DNA from: Azomonas agilis | Lineage (GTDB): Bacteria > Pseudomonadota > Gammaproteobacteria > Pseudomonadales > Pseudomonadaceae | Assembly (NCBI RefSeq): GCF_007830255.1 | Contig: NZ_VLKG01000003.1 | Coordinates: 62,001 to 126,000 of the forward strand | DNA: 64,000 bases | Direction: 5' to 3' | Shown: positions 1 through 8,295 of the stretch, in pieces | Numbering within the stretch: the stretch's first letter is position 1 | How the letters are laid out: every line of letters starts with the position of its first letter | Program-made: the position numbers and the translations under genes | The notes under the pieces: model-generated | Database searches by the model: none | The model's input: only the letters and a program-made list of their open reading frames with translations | Told to the model about the DNA's origin: nothing

Positions 1-807
1 CTGTTTGTGAGCATCTCCCAATCTGGCGAAACTGCGGACACCCTCGCCGCACTGCGTAACGCCAAGGACATGGGCTATCTGGGCAGCTTGGCCATTTGTA
101 ACGTGGCCACCAGCTCCCTCGTGCGCGAATCCGACCTGACCTTACTCACCCATGCTGGCCCCGAAATCGGAGTCGCTTCCACCAAAGCCTTTACCACGCA
201 ATTAGTGGGCTTGCTACTGCTCACCTTGGCATTGGGACGTAGTAAAGGCAGTCTTGCCGCCGATCAGGAGCGGCAATTAGTAGAAGAATTACGCTGCTTA
301 CCCACTCGACTGGATGAAGTGCTCTCCCTATCCCACACCGTAGAGCAAATCGCGGAGCGCTTTTCCGATAAACGGCACAGCCTATTCTTAGGGCGTGGAA
401 CTCAATACCCCGTAGCTTTAGAAGGCGCGCTGAAGCTGAAGGAAATTTCCTACATCCACGCCGAAGCCTACCCCGCCGGTGAGCTCAAGCACGGGCCTTT
501 GGCTTTGGTGGACAGCGATATGCCCGTAGTCACCGTAGCCCCCAGTAATGAGCTGTTGGAAAAACTCAAATCCAACCTGCAAGAAGTACGGGCACGCGGT
601 GGGGAGTTGATCGTGTTTGCCGATGCCCAAGCCGGTATTGAGCACGACCAAACCACCCATGTGCTGAACATGCCTCACATCAGTGATGTGTTATCCCCCA
701 TTCTCTACACCCTGCCGCTGCAATTGCTGGCCTACTACGTCGCCATCCTCAAGGGAACTGACGTGGATCAACCGCGTAACCTCGCCAAATCGGTGACAGT
801 GGAATAA
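1..807 (+). CDS. glmS: Glutamine-fructose-6-phosphate aminotransferase, C-terminal part (window-truncated)
   Basis: GlmS makes glucosamine-6-phosphate from fructose-6-phosphate and glutamine, the first step toward UDP-GlcNAc for peptidoglycan and LPS. The frame is open from base 1, so the gene begins outside the window; 268 residues are visible of a family length near 609. What remains is the isomerase half with two SIS domains: the sugar-phosphate loop [11 protein letters not shown] is at the very start, and the segments [34 protein letters not shown] and the C-terminal tail [13 protein letters not shown] are near-identical to E. coli GlmS as remembered. The glutaminase domain with its N-terminal Cys lies upstream. 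A hairpin follows the stop codon. Confidence 0.97.
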   Translation: MFVSISQSGETADTLAALRNAKDMGYLGSLAICNVATSSLVRESDLTLLTHAGPEIGVASTKAFTTQLVGLLLLTLALGRSKGSLAADQERQLVEELRCLPTRLDEVLSLSHTVEQIAERFSDKRHSLFLGRGTQYPVALEGALKLKEISYIHAEAYPAGELKHGPLALVDSDMPVVTVAPSNELLEKLKSNLQEVRARGGELIVFADAQAGIEHDQTTHVLNMPHISDVLSPILYTLPLQLLAYYVAILKGTDVDQPRNLAKSVTVE

Positions 808-841
808 CAGCGGTTTAAGTCAGTCAACATAAGGCTTTATT

Positions 842-868
842 TTCCTCCCCAACTCAAACGGGGAGGAA
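842..868 (+). terminator. Hairpin after glmS, probable terminator
   Basis: A perfect 9-bp inverted repeat (TTCCTCCCC / GGGGAGGAA) with a 9-nt loop begins 34 nt after the glmS stop. A weaker CCCG/CGGG stem and a short T-rich stretch (GGGCTTTATC) follow at about 879-896. The classical U-tract is poor, so termination is inferred from position. The rest of 808-1044 holds no gene. Confidence 0.5.
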
Positions 869-1044
869 TGCCGCCCAACCCCGAAGCGGGCTTTATCGTC
901 ACAACTAAAATCCCCTGACTCCAAAGATCCGTCTAATCTCCACATCACAAGCCCTCTACCGACCTCAGCTTCGCAAGAGGCCACTAGTATTTAGAACACG
1001 CCCAATGGCAAGGCCTTAACCTCTTATCAGGAAGGAGCCCAAAC

Positions 1045-1635
1045 ATGGCACTCAGTCTGGCAAAAAATCAGAGCATTTCTCTGGAAAAAACCGCTGGAAC
1101 CCCACTCAGTACCCTCCGTTTGGGTCTGGGATGGGACCCTGTAAAATCCACCGGCTTTCTGTCTAAACTGCTGGGCAGTGGCAACTCCATTGATTTAGAT
1201 GCCTCCTGCATTCTATTGGACAGCCAGTTTAATTCCTTGGATATGGTGTGGTTCTGTCAACTGGAATCTAAAGATGGCTCCGTCCAGCACTCCGGCGACA
1301 ACCTAACCGGAGAGGGTGACGGGGACGATGAGGTGATCTACGTTGACCTACAGCACCTGCCCGCTAACGTCCATTATCTGATCCTCACCGTGAACAGCTT
1401 TCACGGACAAAGCTTTGATCAGGTTGAAAACGCCTATTGCCGCCTCCTCAGCCAACCCGACAACCAAGAATTGGCACGGTTTAATCTGTCGGAAAAAGGC
1501 TCCCATACCGGGGTCATCATGGCCAGTTTAAGCCGAGAACAGGAGGGCTGGCAGTTCAAAGCCATTGGCCAACCTACCCAAGGCCGCACTGCAGAAGATC
1601 TGGTTAGCCTAGCGGTTCAGGCGGTGCGCCCATGA
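1045..1635 (+). CDS. terZ: TerD-family tellurium resistance protein, TerZ-like
   Basis: A 196-residue single-domain member of the TerD family, whose members are calcium-binding cytoplasmic proteins linked to tellurite, phage and oxidative stress resistance; the molecular mechanism is unsettled. Family signatures are visible: SISLEK near the N-terminus, GLGWDP (about 27-32), SIDLDAS (about 48-54), and the acidic loop SGDNLTGEGDGDDE (about 85-98). The segment VNSFHGQSFDQVENAYCR and a C-terminal QGRT fit TerZ better than TerD/TerE, which carry a STETAM motif there. A good ribosome site (AGGAAGGAG) precedes the ATG. The gene overlaps terA by 4 nt (ATGA), implying translational coupling. It opens the terZ-terA-terD-terE run. 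Confidence 0.88.
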   Translation: MALSLAKNQSISLEKTAGTPLSTLRLGLGWDPVKSTGFLSKLLGSGNSIDLDASCILLDSQFNSLDMVWFCQLESKDGSVQHSGDNLTGEGDGDDEVIYVDLQHLPANVHYLILTVNSFHGQSFDQVENAYCRLLSQPDNQELARFNLSEKGSHTGVIMASLSREQEGWQFKAIGQPTQGRTAEDLVSLAVQAVRP

Positions 1636-2819
1636 CCCAGCTAACGCCGGGCGCTAATGCCCCTGTAACCACTGGCCCATTGCAGGTTGATATCCAGTAC
1701 AGCCCCGTTCCCGGCGTGGATTTGGACATCTCAGCCTTTGCCCTGACCGCAGCCGGTAAAGTGCGCGGTGACGGTGATATGTGCTTTTACGGCCAGCCCC
1801 AGATTTTAGGCGGCGCGGTTCAGCTCAGCGCCGGTTCAATGGGCACTGCAAAATTCAGCTTAGATCTGAGTAGGCTGGATGCCGCCGTAGAGAAGCTAGC
1901 TTTCACTGCCACCCTGTACGAAAACAAAGCCGCCTTCGACCGCGTAGCCCACCTAGCCCTGACCATCAGCGGAGGCATTGAGGCTCAGATTCCCACTCAA
2001 GGGATGCGGGAAACGGCCCTGATTCTTGGTGAATTCTACCGCCGCCAAGGCGCTTGGAAATTTCGCTGCGTTAGCCAAGGCTTTGCCGGTGGCTTAGAGC
2101 CTTTGGCCAAGCACTTTGGGGTAGAAGTCGCCGCTCCAACCGCTAACCCCACCCCCATTCAACCAGCTCCAGAGCCTAAGCCCGCTCCGGCTCCCACTCC
2201 TGCGGCGGCAACCAAGCCTTCGGTTAGCCTGAGCAAAATCACTCTGGATAAAACCCGCTCCAGCATCAGCTTAGAAAAAACAGCGGCAGGATTTGGAGAA
2301 ATCCGAGTCAACCTAAATTGGCATCGTGGCAGCAGTGGCGGATTCTTTAAACGCAGCACTTCGGTTGATCTGGACGTAGGCTGCCTATACGAGCTGCAAA
2401 ACGGGGATAAAGGCGTTGTTCAGGCGCTGGGCAAAAGCTTTGGCGCACTCAATCGTGAGCCCTTTATCCAGCTCATGGGCGATGACCGTACCGGCTCGGT
2501 AGAGGGCGGCGAATGGCTGCACATCAACGGCAAAAAATGGAGTGAGATTCGCCGCATCCTGATCTTTGCCTTCATTTACGAAGGCGCTCCCAACTGGAAA
2601 GCCACCGATGGCGTAGTGACTATTTTTATTCCCGGCCAACCGGAGATTGAAGTACGGCTGAATGAAGAAGGCGGCAATCTGGCCATGTGCGCCATCGCCT
2701 TGCTGGAAAATCAGGGCGGTGCGGTTAAGGTCAGCCGGAGGGTGGATTTCCACAAGGGACATCGCTATCTGGATCAGGCTTATGGTTGGGGGATGCGCTG
2801 GAGTGCTGGCTCTAAATAA
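1632..2819 (+). CDS. terA: Two-domain TerD-family protein, TerA-like
   Basis: A 395-residue protein, close to the usual TerA length (about 385). Residues 15-165 form a TerD-like domain (GVDLDISAFALTAAGKVRGDGD, with the ETALILGEFYRR strand), but the GLGWD motif is worn away. A Pro/Ala-rich linker (about 168-195, APEPKPAPAPTP) joins a second TerD-like domain (about 200-395) that contains SISLEK, VDLDVGC and MGDDRTGS. The start overlaps the terZ stop (ATGA). A 176-nt gap with a long hairpin separates it from terD. TerA is a standard companion of TerD/E/Z; the biochemical role is unknown. Confidence 0.88.
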   Translation: MTQLTPGANAPVTTGPLQVDIQYSPVPGVDLDISAFALTAAGKVRGDGDMCFYGQPQILGGAVQLSAGSMGTAKFSLDLSRLDAAVEKLAFTATLYENKAAFDRVAHLALTISGGIEAQIPTQGMRETALILGEFYRRQGAWKFRCVSQGFAGGLEPLAKHFGVEVAAPTANPTPIQPAPEPKPAPAPTPAAATKPSVSLSKITLDKTRSSISLEKTAAGFGEIRVNLNWHRGSSGGFFKRSTSVDLDVGCLYELQNGDKGVVQALGKSFGALNREPFIQLMGDDRTGSVEGGEWLHINGKKWSEIRRILIFAFIYEGAPNWKATDGVVTIFIPGQPEIEVRLNEEGGNLAMCAIALLENQGGAVKVSRRVDFHKGHRYLDQAYGWGMRWSAGSK

Positions 2820-2886
2820 TTCTAAGCTGAACCTCCTGTAACAAAAATGGCCCAACTTTGGGAGCACAGTCTTGTATTACACCCCT

Positions 2887-2929
2887 CTTGGGTTTCATCC
2901 TCAGTCATGAGGGCAGGATCAAACCCAAG
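2887..2929 (+). promoter_or_regulatory. Long stem-loop in the terA-terD intergenic region
   Basis: The arms CTTGGGTTTcATCCT and AGGATcAAACCCAAG pair over 14 of 15 positions (one C-C mismatch) around a 13-nt loop. The element starts 68 nt after the terA stop and ends 67 nt before the terD ATG. No T-run follows, so it is a poor intrinsic terminator; an mRNA processing or stabilising structure, or part of a terDE leader, is equally possible. Confidence 0.5.
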
Positions 2930-2995
2930 AACGAACTTAGAAAAAGCGGTCACTAAAAAACCGTAATTCATCAGTAACCACAAGGAGCTGTTTTC

Positions 2996-3571
2996 ATGGC
3001 ACTGACTCTTCAAAAAGGCGGAAACCTATCTCTGTCGAAAACCGACCCCAGTTTGACCAAAATTTTAGTGGGTCTGGGCTGGGATCCTCGTGCTACCGAC
3101 GGCACCGAATTCGACTTAGATGCCAGTGCTTTTCTGCTAGGCAGCAACGGAAAAGTACGCGCTGAAACCGACTTCATTTTCTACAACCAACTGAAAAGCC
3201 CAGAGGGTTCAGTTGAGCACGCTGGCGATAACCGTACCGGCGCTGGCGAAGGGGATGACGAGGTGATCAAGGTCGATTTAAGCCTGATTCCCGCCAATGT
3301 CGATAAAGTGGCCTTTGCCGTGACCATTCACGAAGCCGAAGCGCGTAAACAAAGCTTTGGGCAAGTCAGCAACTCCTTCATCCGCATCGTCAACGAAGTC
3401 ACGGGCGTGGAAATTGTTCGTTACGACTTAGCTGAGGATGCCTCGACAGAAACTGCAATGATCTTCGCCGAGTTGTATCGCCACAATGGCGAGTGGAAGT
3501 TTCGTGCTGTCGGCCAAGGTTATGCCGGCGGCCTGCGTGCCTTAGCCAATGGCTATGGCATGAGCTTTTGA
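2996..3571 (+). CDS. terD: Tellurium resistance protein TerD
   Basis: A 191-residue TerD family protein with the complete set of signatures: [58 protein letters not shown] and the acidic calcium-type loop [10 protein letters not shown], then [11 protein letters not shown] and [20 protein letters not shown]. Of the two paralogues here, this one matches E. coli TerD best ([28 protein letters not shown]). The ribosome site AAGGAG lies 9 nt before the ATG. It is separated from terA by a hairpin region and followed 31 nt later by terE, so terDE may be expressed partly independently. Confidence 0.93.
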   Translation: MALTLQKGGNLSLSKTDPSLTKILVGLGWDPRATDGTEFDLDASAFLLGSNGKVRAETDFIFYNQLKSPEGSVEHAGDNRTGAGEGDDEVIKVDLSLIPANVDKVAFAVTIHEAEARKQSFGQVSNSFIRIVNEVTGVEIVRYDLAEDASTETAMIFAELYRHNGEWKFRAVGQGYAGGLRALANGYGMSF

Positions 3572-3602
3572 TTAATCCATCAAACTGATAAGGAAGCACA
3601 TC

Positions 3603-4181
3603 ATGGCTGTAAGTTTATCTAAAGGCGGTAACGTCTCTCTGTCTAAAGAAGCTCCGGGCCTGACCGAGGTTATCGTAGGTTTGGGCTGGGACCCGCGCGT
3701 TACCGACGGTACCGAGTTTGATCTGGATGCCTCCATCTTCATCACCGGCGAAAATGGCAAAGTCTTGACCGATGCCAGCTTCATTTTCTACAACAACAAA
3801 AAGTCTGCCGATGGCTCTGTTGAGCACTTGGGCGACAACCGCTCCGGCCAAGGCCAAGGCGATGACGAGCAAGTAGGTGTCAAGCTGACGAGCTTAGCGG
3901 CCGACGTGAAAAAACTGGTGTTTGCGGTCACCATCCACGATGCCGAGGCGCGCAAACAGTCTTTCGGTCAGGTATCCAATGCCTACATCCGTGTCATCAA
4001 CAAGGCAGACGGCAAAGAAATCGCCCGCTACGATCTGTCTGAAGATGCCTCCACTGAAACCGCAATGATCTTCGGCGAACTCTACCGTCATAACGATGAG
4101 TTCAAATTCAAAGCCATTGGCCAAGGCTTTGCCGGTGGCCTCAAGCCTTTGGCTGAGGCCCACGGTGTGAACATCGGTTAA
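3603..4181 (+). CDS. terE: Tellurium resistance protein TerE
   Basis: A 192-residue paralogue of TerD. N-terminus [55 protein letters not shown] and a C-terminal GVNI tail favour TerE (the [12 protein letters not shown] and [10 protein letters not shown] segments resemble E. coli TerE as remembered). Acidic loop positions needed for calcium binding are kept (D and E of QGDDEQ). It is the last gene of the forward ter run and ends at a strong bidirectional terminator shared with terF. No terB or terC is present in the window. Confidence 0.92.
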   Translation: MAVSLSKGGNVSLSKEAPGLTEVIVGLGWDPRVTDGTEFDLDASIFITGENGKVLTDASFIFYNNKKSADGSVEHLGDNRSGQGQGDDEQVGVKLTSLAADVKKLVFAVTIHDAEARKQSFGQVSNAYIRVINKADGKEIARYDLSEDASTETAMIFGELYRHNDEFKFKAIGQGFAGGLKPLAEAHGVNIG

Positions 4182-4199
4182 TCCCCAGTGGATTGATAA

Positions 4200-4234
4200 A
4201 AAAGCCCTGTAGGTTATTCGCCTACGGGGCTTTT
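4200..4234. terminator. Bidirectional terminator between terE and terF
   Basis: AAAAGCCCTGTAGG pairs with CCTACGGGGCTTTT (one T-G wobble) around the loop TTATTCG. The A-run on the left and T-run on the right make it a good intrinsic terminator on both strands, matching the convergent terE and terF genes. Confidence 0.9.
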
Positions 4235-4247
4235 CGTTTCTTGGGCG

Positions 4248-5498
4248 TTATTGGAGGATAGCTTTTGCTTTGGCGGCTTTGATCCAGTTTGGAAACTCTT
4301 CCATCAACTGGTCATAAAGCTGTTCTTCGCTGACTTGGTGCAGGTCATCTAAGGCAAAGAAGTTGCAGTTATCCACCACTCGGCCCGTCAAATCGTCCAG
4401 TTTTTCGAGGATGCCGTAGCCTCGCCCGCCCAGCCCCACAAACTGCCAAAACAAAGGCCGTTGCGCGGCCTCGGTCATCAGCTTGGTGATTTTTTTATTT
4501 TCATTCACGCCGCCATCGCTGATAAAGAGCACATAGACGGGAACCTGATCTTCGTAATCGAGATAGTGGGCAATCACTTGCTCCATCACCTTGGGCTCAT
4601 TGTTCACGCGGCTGCCTACATCCCAATCCCGCCAGCCTTCATGATCGGTGGCAATAAAGTCCTTGTGATTGGCCAAAGTGATGTCAGACAGCTTTTGCGG
4701 TTTGGCAGCAAAGGCCCAGCAGTCGATGGTAGCATCGTCATCAAAATGCACGGCCAGCGGGATCAGGCGATTCACTACTTCCTGTACCCGCCCTCGGGAG
4801 TATTGGTTGTTCATGGAGCCGGAAGCATCCAACACCAAAGCCACCCGTGCCTTGACTTCAGTGAGCTGAGCTTTTTCCAGACTGACTTGGGCTTTTTTAG
4901 CCAAGCTGACCAGATGCGGAGCGGCGGCGGCAATTTTTTTCTCCAGCGCTACCTTGACCGGAGCAGGCTCAGGAGCGGGACTGGGCTCATCCGCTATTTC
5001 ACCGCCAAAGTGCTTCACCAAAGCCGCCAGCCCTTCGTTAAAGCCTTGCAGGTTTGAGGCAATACGCCACTGGCCATCCTTACGGTAGATATCCGCCAAC
5101 ATGATGGCTTTTTCAGCGGCAAAATTTGAACCGCTGAAGGGACAGTTAGCGACAATCAGGCCCTGCGCATTTTTGATGCTAAATGAGCTGGCTTGAATAT
5201 CGTGCATGGCCCCAGATCCATCAATGGCGGCGGTAAACACCAGACGCTCAATACTGGCTGGAAGCTTGGCCAGATCTACGGCAAATTCATCCATCCCTCG
5301 CTGCTGCACACTTTGGCAAGGTGTATTGGGCTGGTTGAAAAACGTCATGTAGCGATCATCCGACAATTGCCCCTGAGCATCTAAACCGAAGCAGACAAGA
5401 TCAATATTGAGGGGCGATTGGATCTGGATCACAAAAGACAGTTGTTGGCCTTGCACGAGGTTTGACAACGGCATCCGTTGCCCTTGGCTAATATGCAT
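4248..5498 (-). CDS. terF: TerD-vWA fusion protein, TerF
   Basis: A 416-residue protein, near the TerF length of about 413. Residues 10-165 form a divergent TerD domain (INIDLVCFGLD-like strand, EKAIMLADIYRKDGQW). After a Pro/Ala linker (about 171-182) and a Lys/Ala-rich stretch, residues 217-400 are a von Willebrand factor A domain with an intact MIDAS start LVLDASGSM (D224, S226, S228) and the VLFISDGGVNENK strand. vWA domains bind Mg and mediate protein contacts, so a scaffold role among Ter proteins is inferred. It faces terE across a shared terminator. Its ribosome site (AAGGAAG) sits 6 nt before the ATG; its promoter region lies back-to-back with ohrR. Confidence 0.9.
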   Translation of the reverse strand: MHISQGQRMPLSNLVQGQQLSFVIQIQSPLNIDLVCFGLDAQGQLSDDRYMTFFNQPNTPCQSVQQRGMDEFAVDLAKLPASIERLVFTAAIDGSGAMHDIQASSFSIKNAQGLIVANCPFSGSNFAAEKAIMLADIYRKDGQWRIASNLQGFNEGLAALVKHFGGEIADEPSPAPEPAPVKVALEKKIAAAAPHLVSLAKKAQVSLEKAQLTEVKARVALVLDASGSMNNQYSRGRVQEVVNRLIPLAVHFDDDATIDCWAFAAKPQKLSDITLANHKDFIATDHEGWRDWDVGSRVNNEPKVMEQVIAHYLDYEDQVPVYVLFISDGGVNENKKITKLMTEAAQRPLFWQFVGLGGRGYGILEKLDDLTGRVVDNCNFFALDDLHQVSEEQLYDQLMEEFPNWIKAAKAKAILQ

Positions 5499-5706
5499 AA
5501 ACGACTTCCTTGAAGGATCAATATTGGCCCTTACCTAAAATTGGGCCTTGGCAAAGGCTGACTGACCCTACCCTGTACAGACCCATGATGGAACACCCCA
5601 ATACACAAAACTCCCAATGAATCGGCATGATTTGATCTAATCCATTAGCCTGAAAGCCCTTGGCACGATAAATTGGAGAGTACAGACATTAAGGGGGAGA
5701 ATGGCC

Positions 5707-6159
5707 ATGACCCAAACATCAGATACCTGCTCCGAACTGTTATTGGACCATCAGCTCTGCTTTGCTCTGTACTCTACCTCCTTGCTGATGACCAAAATCT
5801 ATAAACCGTTGCTGCAACCTCTGGGACTGACGTATCCCCAATATTTGGCCATGCTGGTGCTCTGGGAAGGCGATGGGATTACGGTAGGGATGATCAGTGC
5901 GCGTCTTCTGACTGACCCTGGCTCCCTAACTCCTGTACTCAAACGCTTAGAGTCTGAAGGTTTTATTCGGCGCATTCGCAGCAGCTCCGACGAGCGCGTG
6001 GTTGAGCTGTATTTAACCGATGCTGGCAAGGCTTTGCAGGAAAAAGCCAAATCCATTCCCGCCTGCGTGGTGCAAAACAGCGGACAGAGCAGAGCGCAGC
6101 TCACAGAGCTGCAAAACAGCCTAGTCCAACTGCGTAACGCCCTTCAGCTACACCTATAA
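5707..6159 (+). CDS. ohrR: Organic hydroperoxide-sensing MarR-family repressor OhrR
   Basis: A 150-residue winged-helix MarR regulator. The motif LDHQLCFALYS places the peroxide-reactive Cys at residue 18, equivalent to the sensing Cys of OhrR proteins; oxidation of this thiol releases DNA. The wing and recognition helix are visible (LLTDPGSLTPVLKRLE, then GFIRRIRSSSDERVVELYLTD). Two ATGs are possible; the one at 5707 sits about 7 nt after GGGGGAG, while the ATG at 5701 is only 1 nt from it, so 5707 is chosen. ohr follows on the same strand after a hairpin and a perfect palindrome, the expected regulator-target pair. Confidence 0.92.
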   Translation: MTQTSDTCSELLLDHQLCFALYSTSLLMTKIYKPLLQPLGLTYPQYLAMLVLWEGDGITVGMISARLLTDPGSLTPVLKRLESEGFIRRIRSSSDERVVELYLTDAGKALQEKAKSIPACVVQNSGQSRAQLTELQNSLVQLRNALQLHL

Positions 6160-6167
6160 CCCTGTCA

Positions 6168-6205
6168 ACGAACGGCGCCTTGATTGGCTGATCTCCGCCG
6201 TTCGT
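6168..6205 (+). terminator. Hairpin after ohrR, probable terminator
   Basis: A perfect 10-bp inverted repeat (ACGAACGGCG / CGCCGTTCGT) with an 18-nt loop begins 8 nt after the ohrR stop and runs into AATTTATTTT. It would separate the ohrR transcript from the induced ohr transcript. Confidence 0.65.
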
Positions 6206-6210
6206 CGCAA

Positions 6211-6232
6211 TTTATTTTGCACACAAAATAAA
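6211..6232. promoter_or_regulatory. Perfect palindrome upstream of ohr, candidate OhrR operator
   Basis: TTTATTTTG and CAAAATAAA form a perfect 9-bp inverted repeat around CACA. It lies 104 nt before the ohr ATG. A weak promoter may overlap it (TTGCAC at 6217-6222, 17-nt spacer, TAAATT at 6240-6245), so binding would cover the -35 region. MarR/OhrR dimers bind AT-rich palindromes of about this size; assignment to OhrR is by context. Confidence 0.6.
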
Positions 6233-6336
6233 ATTACGCTAAATTAAATCTCAGCAGCAAGGACACCAGTCTGCAATCGGTGGTTGCTGTTCTTTCTTAG
6301 CACAGCCTGATTATTCTTTTTATACGGAGTAACACC

Positions 6337-6765
6337 ATGTCCATCGAAAAAGTTCTATACCGCGCTCAAGCCAAAGCCACTGGCGGCCGTGAAGGCAAAG
6401 CCGTTTCCTCCGATGGCGTGCTGGAAGTCACCCTCAGCACCCCGAAAGAACTGGGCGGCGCGGGCGGCCCCGGCACCAACCCAGAACAACTCTTTGCCGC
6501 CGGTTACTCCGCTTGCTTCTTGGGGGCGATGAAGTTTGTGGCTGCCCGCGACAAGCTAAACATCCCCGCTGATGTAAGTGTGGAAGGCAGTGTCGGTATT
6601 GGGCCTATCCCTACCGGCTTCGGTATTGAAGTAGAACTGCGCATCAGCCTGCCAGGTTTAGGCGCTGAAGAAGCCAATACCCTGATCGAGCGCGCTCACA
6701 TCGTTTGCCCTTACTCCAACGCCACTCGGGGCAACATCGACGTAAAACTCAGTCTGGTTCACTAA
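6337..6765 (+). CDS. ohr: Organic hydroperoxide reductase Ohr
   Basis: A 142-residue OsmC/Ohr fold protein that reduces organic and fatty-acid hydroperoxides with a thiol pair recycled by lipoylated proteins. Both catalytic cysteines are visible: C60 in GYSACFLGA and C124 in [13 protein letters not shown]. The N-terminal [13 protein letters not shown] provides the conserved Arg (R18), and [10 protein letters not shown] the Glu (E50). HIVCPYS is typical of Ohr rather than OsmC. Its ATG follows TACGGAG. Expression is probably derepressed by OhrR through the palindrome upstream. A hairpin follows. Confidence 0.96.
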   Translation: MSIEKVLYRAQAKATGGREGKAVSSDGVLEVTLSTPKELGGAGGPGTNPEQLFAAGYSACFLGAMKFVAARDKLNIPADVSVEGSVGIGPIPTGFGIEVELRISLPGLGAEEANTLIERAHIVCPYSNATRGNIDVKLSLVH

Positions 6766-6803
6766 GCGCACTGAGCCTGCTATCTGAGTAGGCATGGGTT
6801 TGG

Positions 6804-6829
6804 CGGGGCAACCGAGGTAAAATGCCCCG
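6804..6829 (+). terminator. Hairpin after ohr
   Basis: CGGGGCA pairs with TGCCCCG around a 12-nt loop, followed by TCTTT. It lies 39 nt after the ohr stop and before trhP, consistent with a short intrinsic terminator; the T-run is modest. Confidence 0.5.
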
Positions 6830-6859
6830 TCTTTCCCGTTGCTTGCGAGTCACCACCCC

Positions 6860-8233
6860 ATGAGCGCTCCCTTTCGTCCCGAACTGCTGTCCCCGGCGGG
6901 CACCCTTAAATCCATGCGCTACGCCTTCGCCTACGGAGCGGATGCGGTGTATGCCGGACAGCCGCGCTACAGCCTGCGGGTACGCAACAACGACTTTGAC
7001 CACAAGCATCTGGCCATCGGCATTAACGAGGCCCATGCCCAAGGCAAACAGTTTTATGTGGTGGTGAACATTGCCCCCCACAACGCCAAGCTGAAAACCT
7101 TCCTCAAGGACATGCAGCCGGTGATTGAGATGCAACCGGATGCGCTGATCATGTCCGATCCCGGCCTGATCATGCTGGTGCGTGAGCATTTCCCTGAGAT
7201 GCCGGTGCATCTGTCGGTGCAAGCCAACGCGGTGAACTGGGCCAGCGTGGAGTTTTGGCGGCGACAAGGGCTGACGCGCACCATCCTCTCCCGTGAGCTG
7301 TCATTGGAAGAAATCGCGGATATTCGCCAACAGGTTCCGGGGATTGAGTTAGAAGTGTTTGTGCACGGTGCCCTGTGCATGGCCTATTCCGGGCGCTGCT
7401 TGCTCTCAGGCTACTTGAACCACCGCGACCCCAACCAAGGCACCTGCACCAATGCCTGCCGCTGGGAATACCAAACCATCGAAGGCAAAGAGGACGAGCT
7501 GGGCAATATTCTGCCGCTGAACGAACCCAAACCGGCCCAACCGCAACTGGTGCAGATTGAGCCCACCCTCGGCAGCGGCGCACCCACCGATAAGCTGATG
7601 CTGCTGGAGGAAACCAACCGCCCCGGCGAGTTTATGGAAGCCTTCGAGGACGAACACGGCACCTACATCATGAACTCCAAAGACCTGCGTGCCGTACAGC
7701 ATGTGGAGCGCTTGGTGCAGATGGGCGTGCATTCGTTGAAAATCGAGGGCCGTACCAAATCTCACTACTACGTGGCCCGCACCGCGCAGGTGTACCGCAA
7801 AGCCATCGACGATGCGGTAGCCGGCAGACCCTTCGACAAGTCCCTAATGGATACGCTGGAATCCCTCGCCCATCGCGGCTACACCGAGGGCTTTTTGCGC
7901 CGCCATGTGCATGACGAATACCAGAACTACGCCTATGGCTATTCGGTATCCGAGCGCCAGCAATTTGTAGGTGAACTGACCGGCGAGCGCCGCAACGGTC
8001 TGGCCGAAGTACAGGTGAAAAACCGCTTTGCCTTGGGCGATACGCTGGAGCTGATGACCCCACAAGGCAACCTGAATTTCCGCCTTGAAGCGCTGGAGAA
8101 TAAACGCGGTGAACGGGCGGAAGTAGCTCCCGGCGACGGCCATACCCTGTACATCCCAATCCCCGAAAGCGTGGATTTGCAATACGCTCTGCTGATGCGC
8201 GATTTAGATAGCGGCAGCAGCACCCGGGGCTAA
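6860..8233 (+). CDS. trhP: tRNA 5-hydroxyuridine synthesis protein TrhP (peptidase U32 family, formerly YegQ)
   Basis: A 457-residue U32-family protein. TrhP takes part in the prephenate-dependent route to 5-hydroxyuridine at tRNA position 34; despite the family name it is not a classical peptidase. The protein is very close to E. coli YegQ as remembered: FRPELLSPAGTLKSMRYAFA, AYGADAVYAGQPRYSLRVRN, LSVQANAVNW, and four clustered cysteines (C173, C180, C196, C200, in ALCMAYSGRC and GTCTNACRW) expected to hold an iron-sulfur cluster. The start is the ATG giving MSAPFRPELL, aligned with the family N-terminus; an in-frame TTG at 6839 is less likely. It is a single-gene unit between hairpins. Confidence 0.95.
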   Translation: MSAPFRPELLSPAGTLKSMRYAFAYGADAVYAGQPRYSLRVRNNDFDHKHLAIGINEAHAQGKQFYVVVNIAPHNAKLKTFLKDMQPVIEMQPDALIMSDPGLIMLVREHFPEMPVHLSVQANAVNWASVEFWRRQGLTRTILSRELSLEEIADIRQQVPGIELEVFVHGALCMAYSGRCLLSGYLNHRDPNQGTCTNACRWEYQTIEGKEDELGNILPLNEPKPAQPQLVQIEPTLGSGAPTDKLMLLEETNRPGEFMEAFEDEHGTYIMNSKDLRAVQHVERLVQMGVHSLKIEGRTKSHYYVARTAQVYRKAIDDAVAGRPFDKSLMDTLESLAHRGYTEGFLRRHVHDEYQNYAYGYSVSERQQFVGELTGERRNGLAEVQVKNRFALGDTLELMTPQGNLNFRLEALENKRGERAEVAPGDGHTLYIPIPESVDLQYALLMRDLDSGSSTRG

Positions 8234-8250
8234 CAAAAGCAGAAACCTTA

Positions 8251-8273
8251 GGGGAGTCTGATCAAAACTCCCC
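8251..8273. terminator. Hairpin between trhP and the convergent 8296-9270 gene
   Basis: GGGGAGT pairs perfectly with ACTCCCC around the 9-nt loop CTGATCAAA, 17 nt after the trhP stop and 22 nt before the stop of the opposing gene. T-rich flanks are short; a shared terminator is inferred. Confidence 0.55.
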
Positions 8274-8295
8274 CAAAGTTACTGACTCAATCTGC

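Noticed and set aside
4461-5057. Long forward reading frame (198 codons) inside terF
   Set aside because: It is antisense to a vWA gene with clear motifs, has no ribosome site or family features, and looks like an in-frame shadow.
6839-6859. TTG start adding seven residues to TrhP
   Set aside because: The ATG at 6860 aligns with the family N-terminus.
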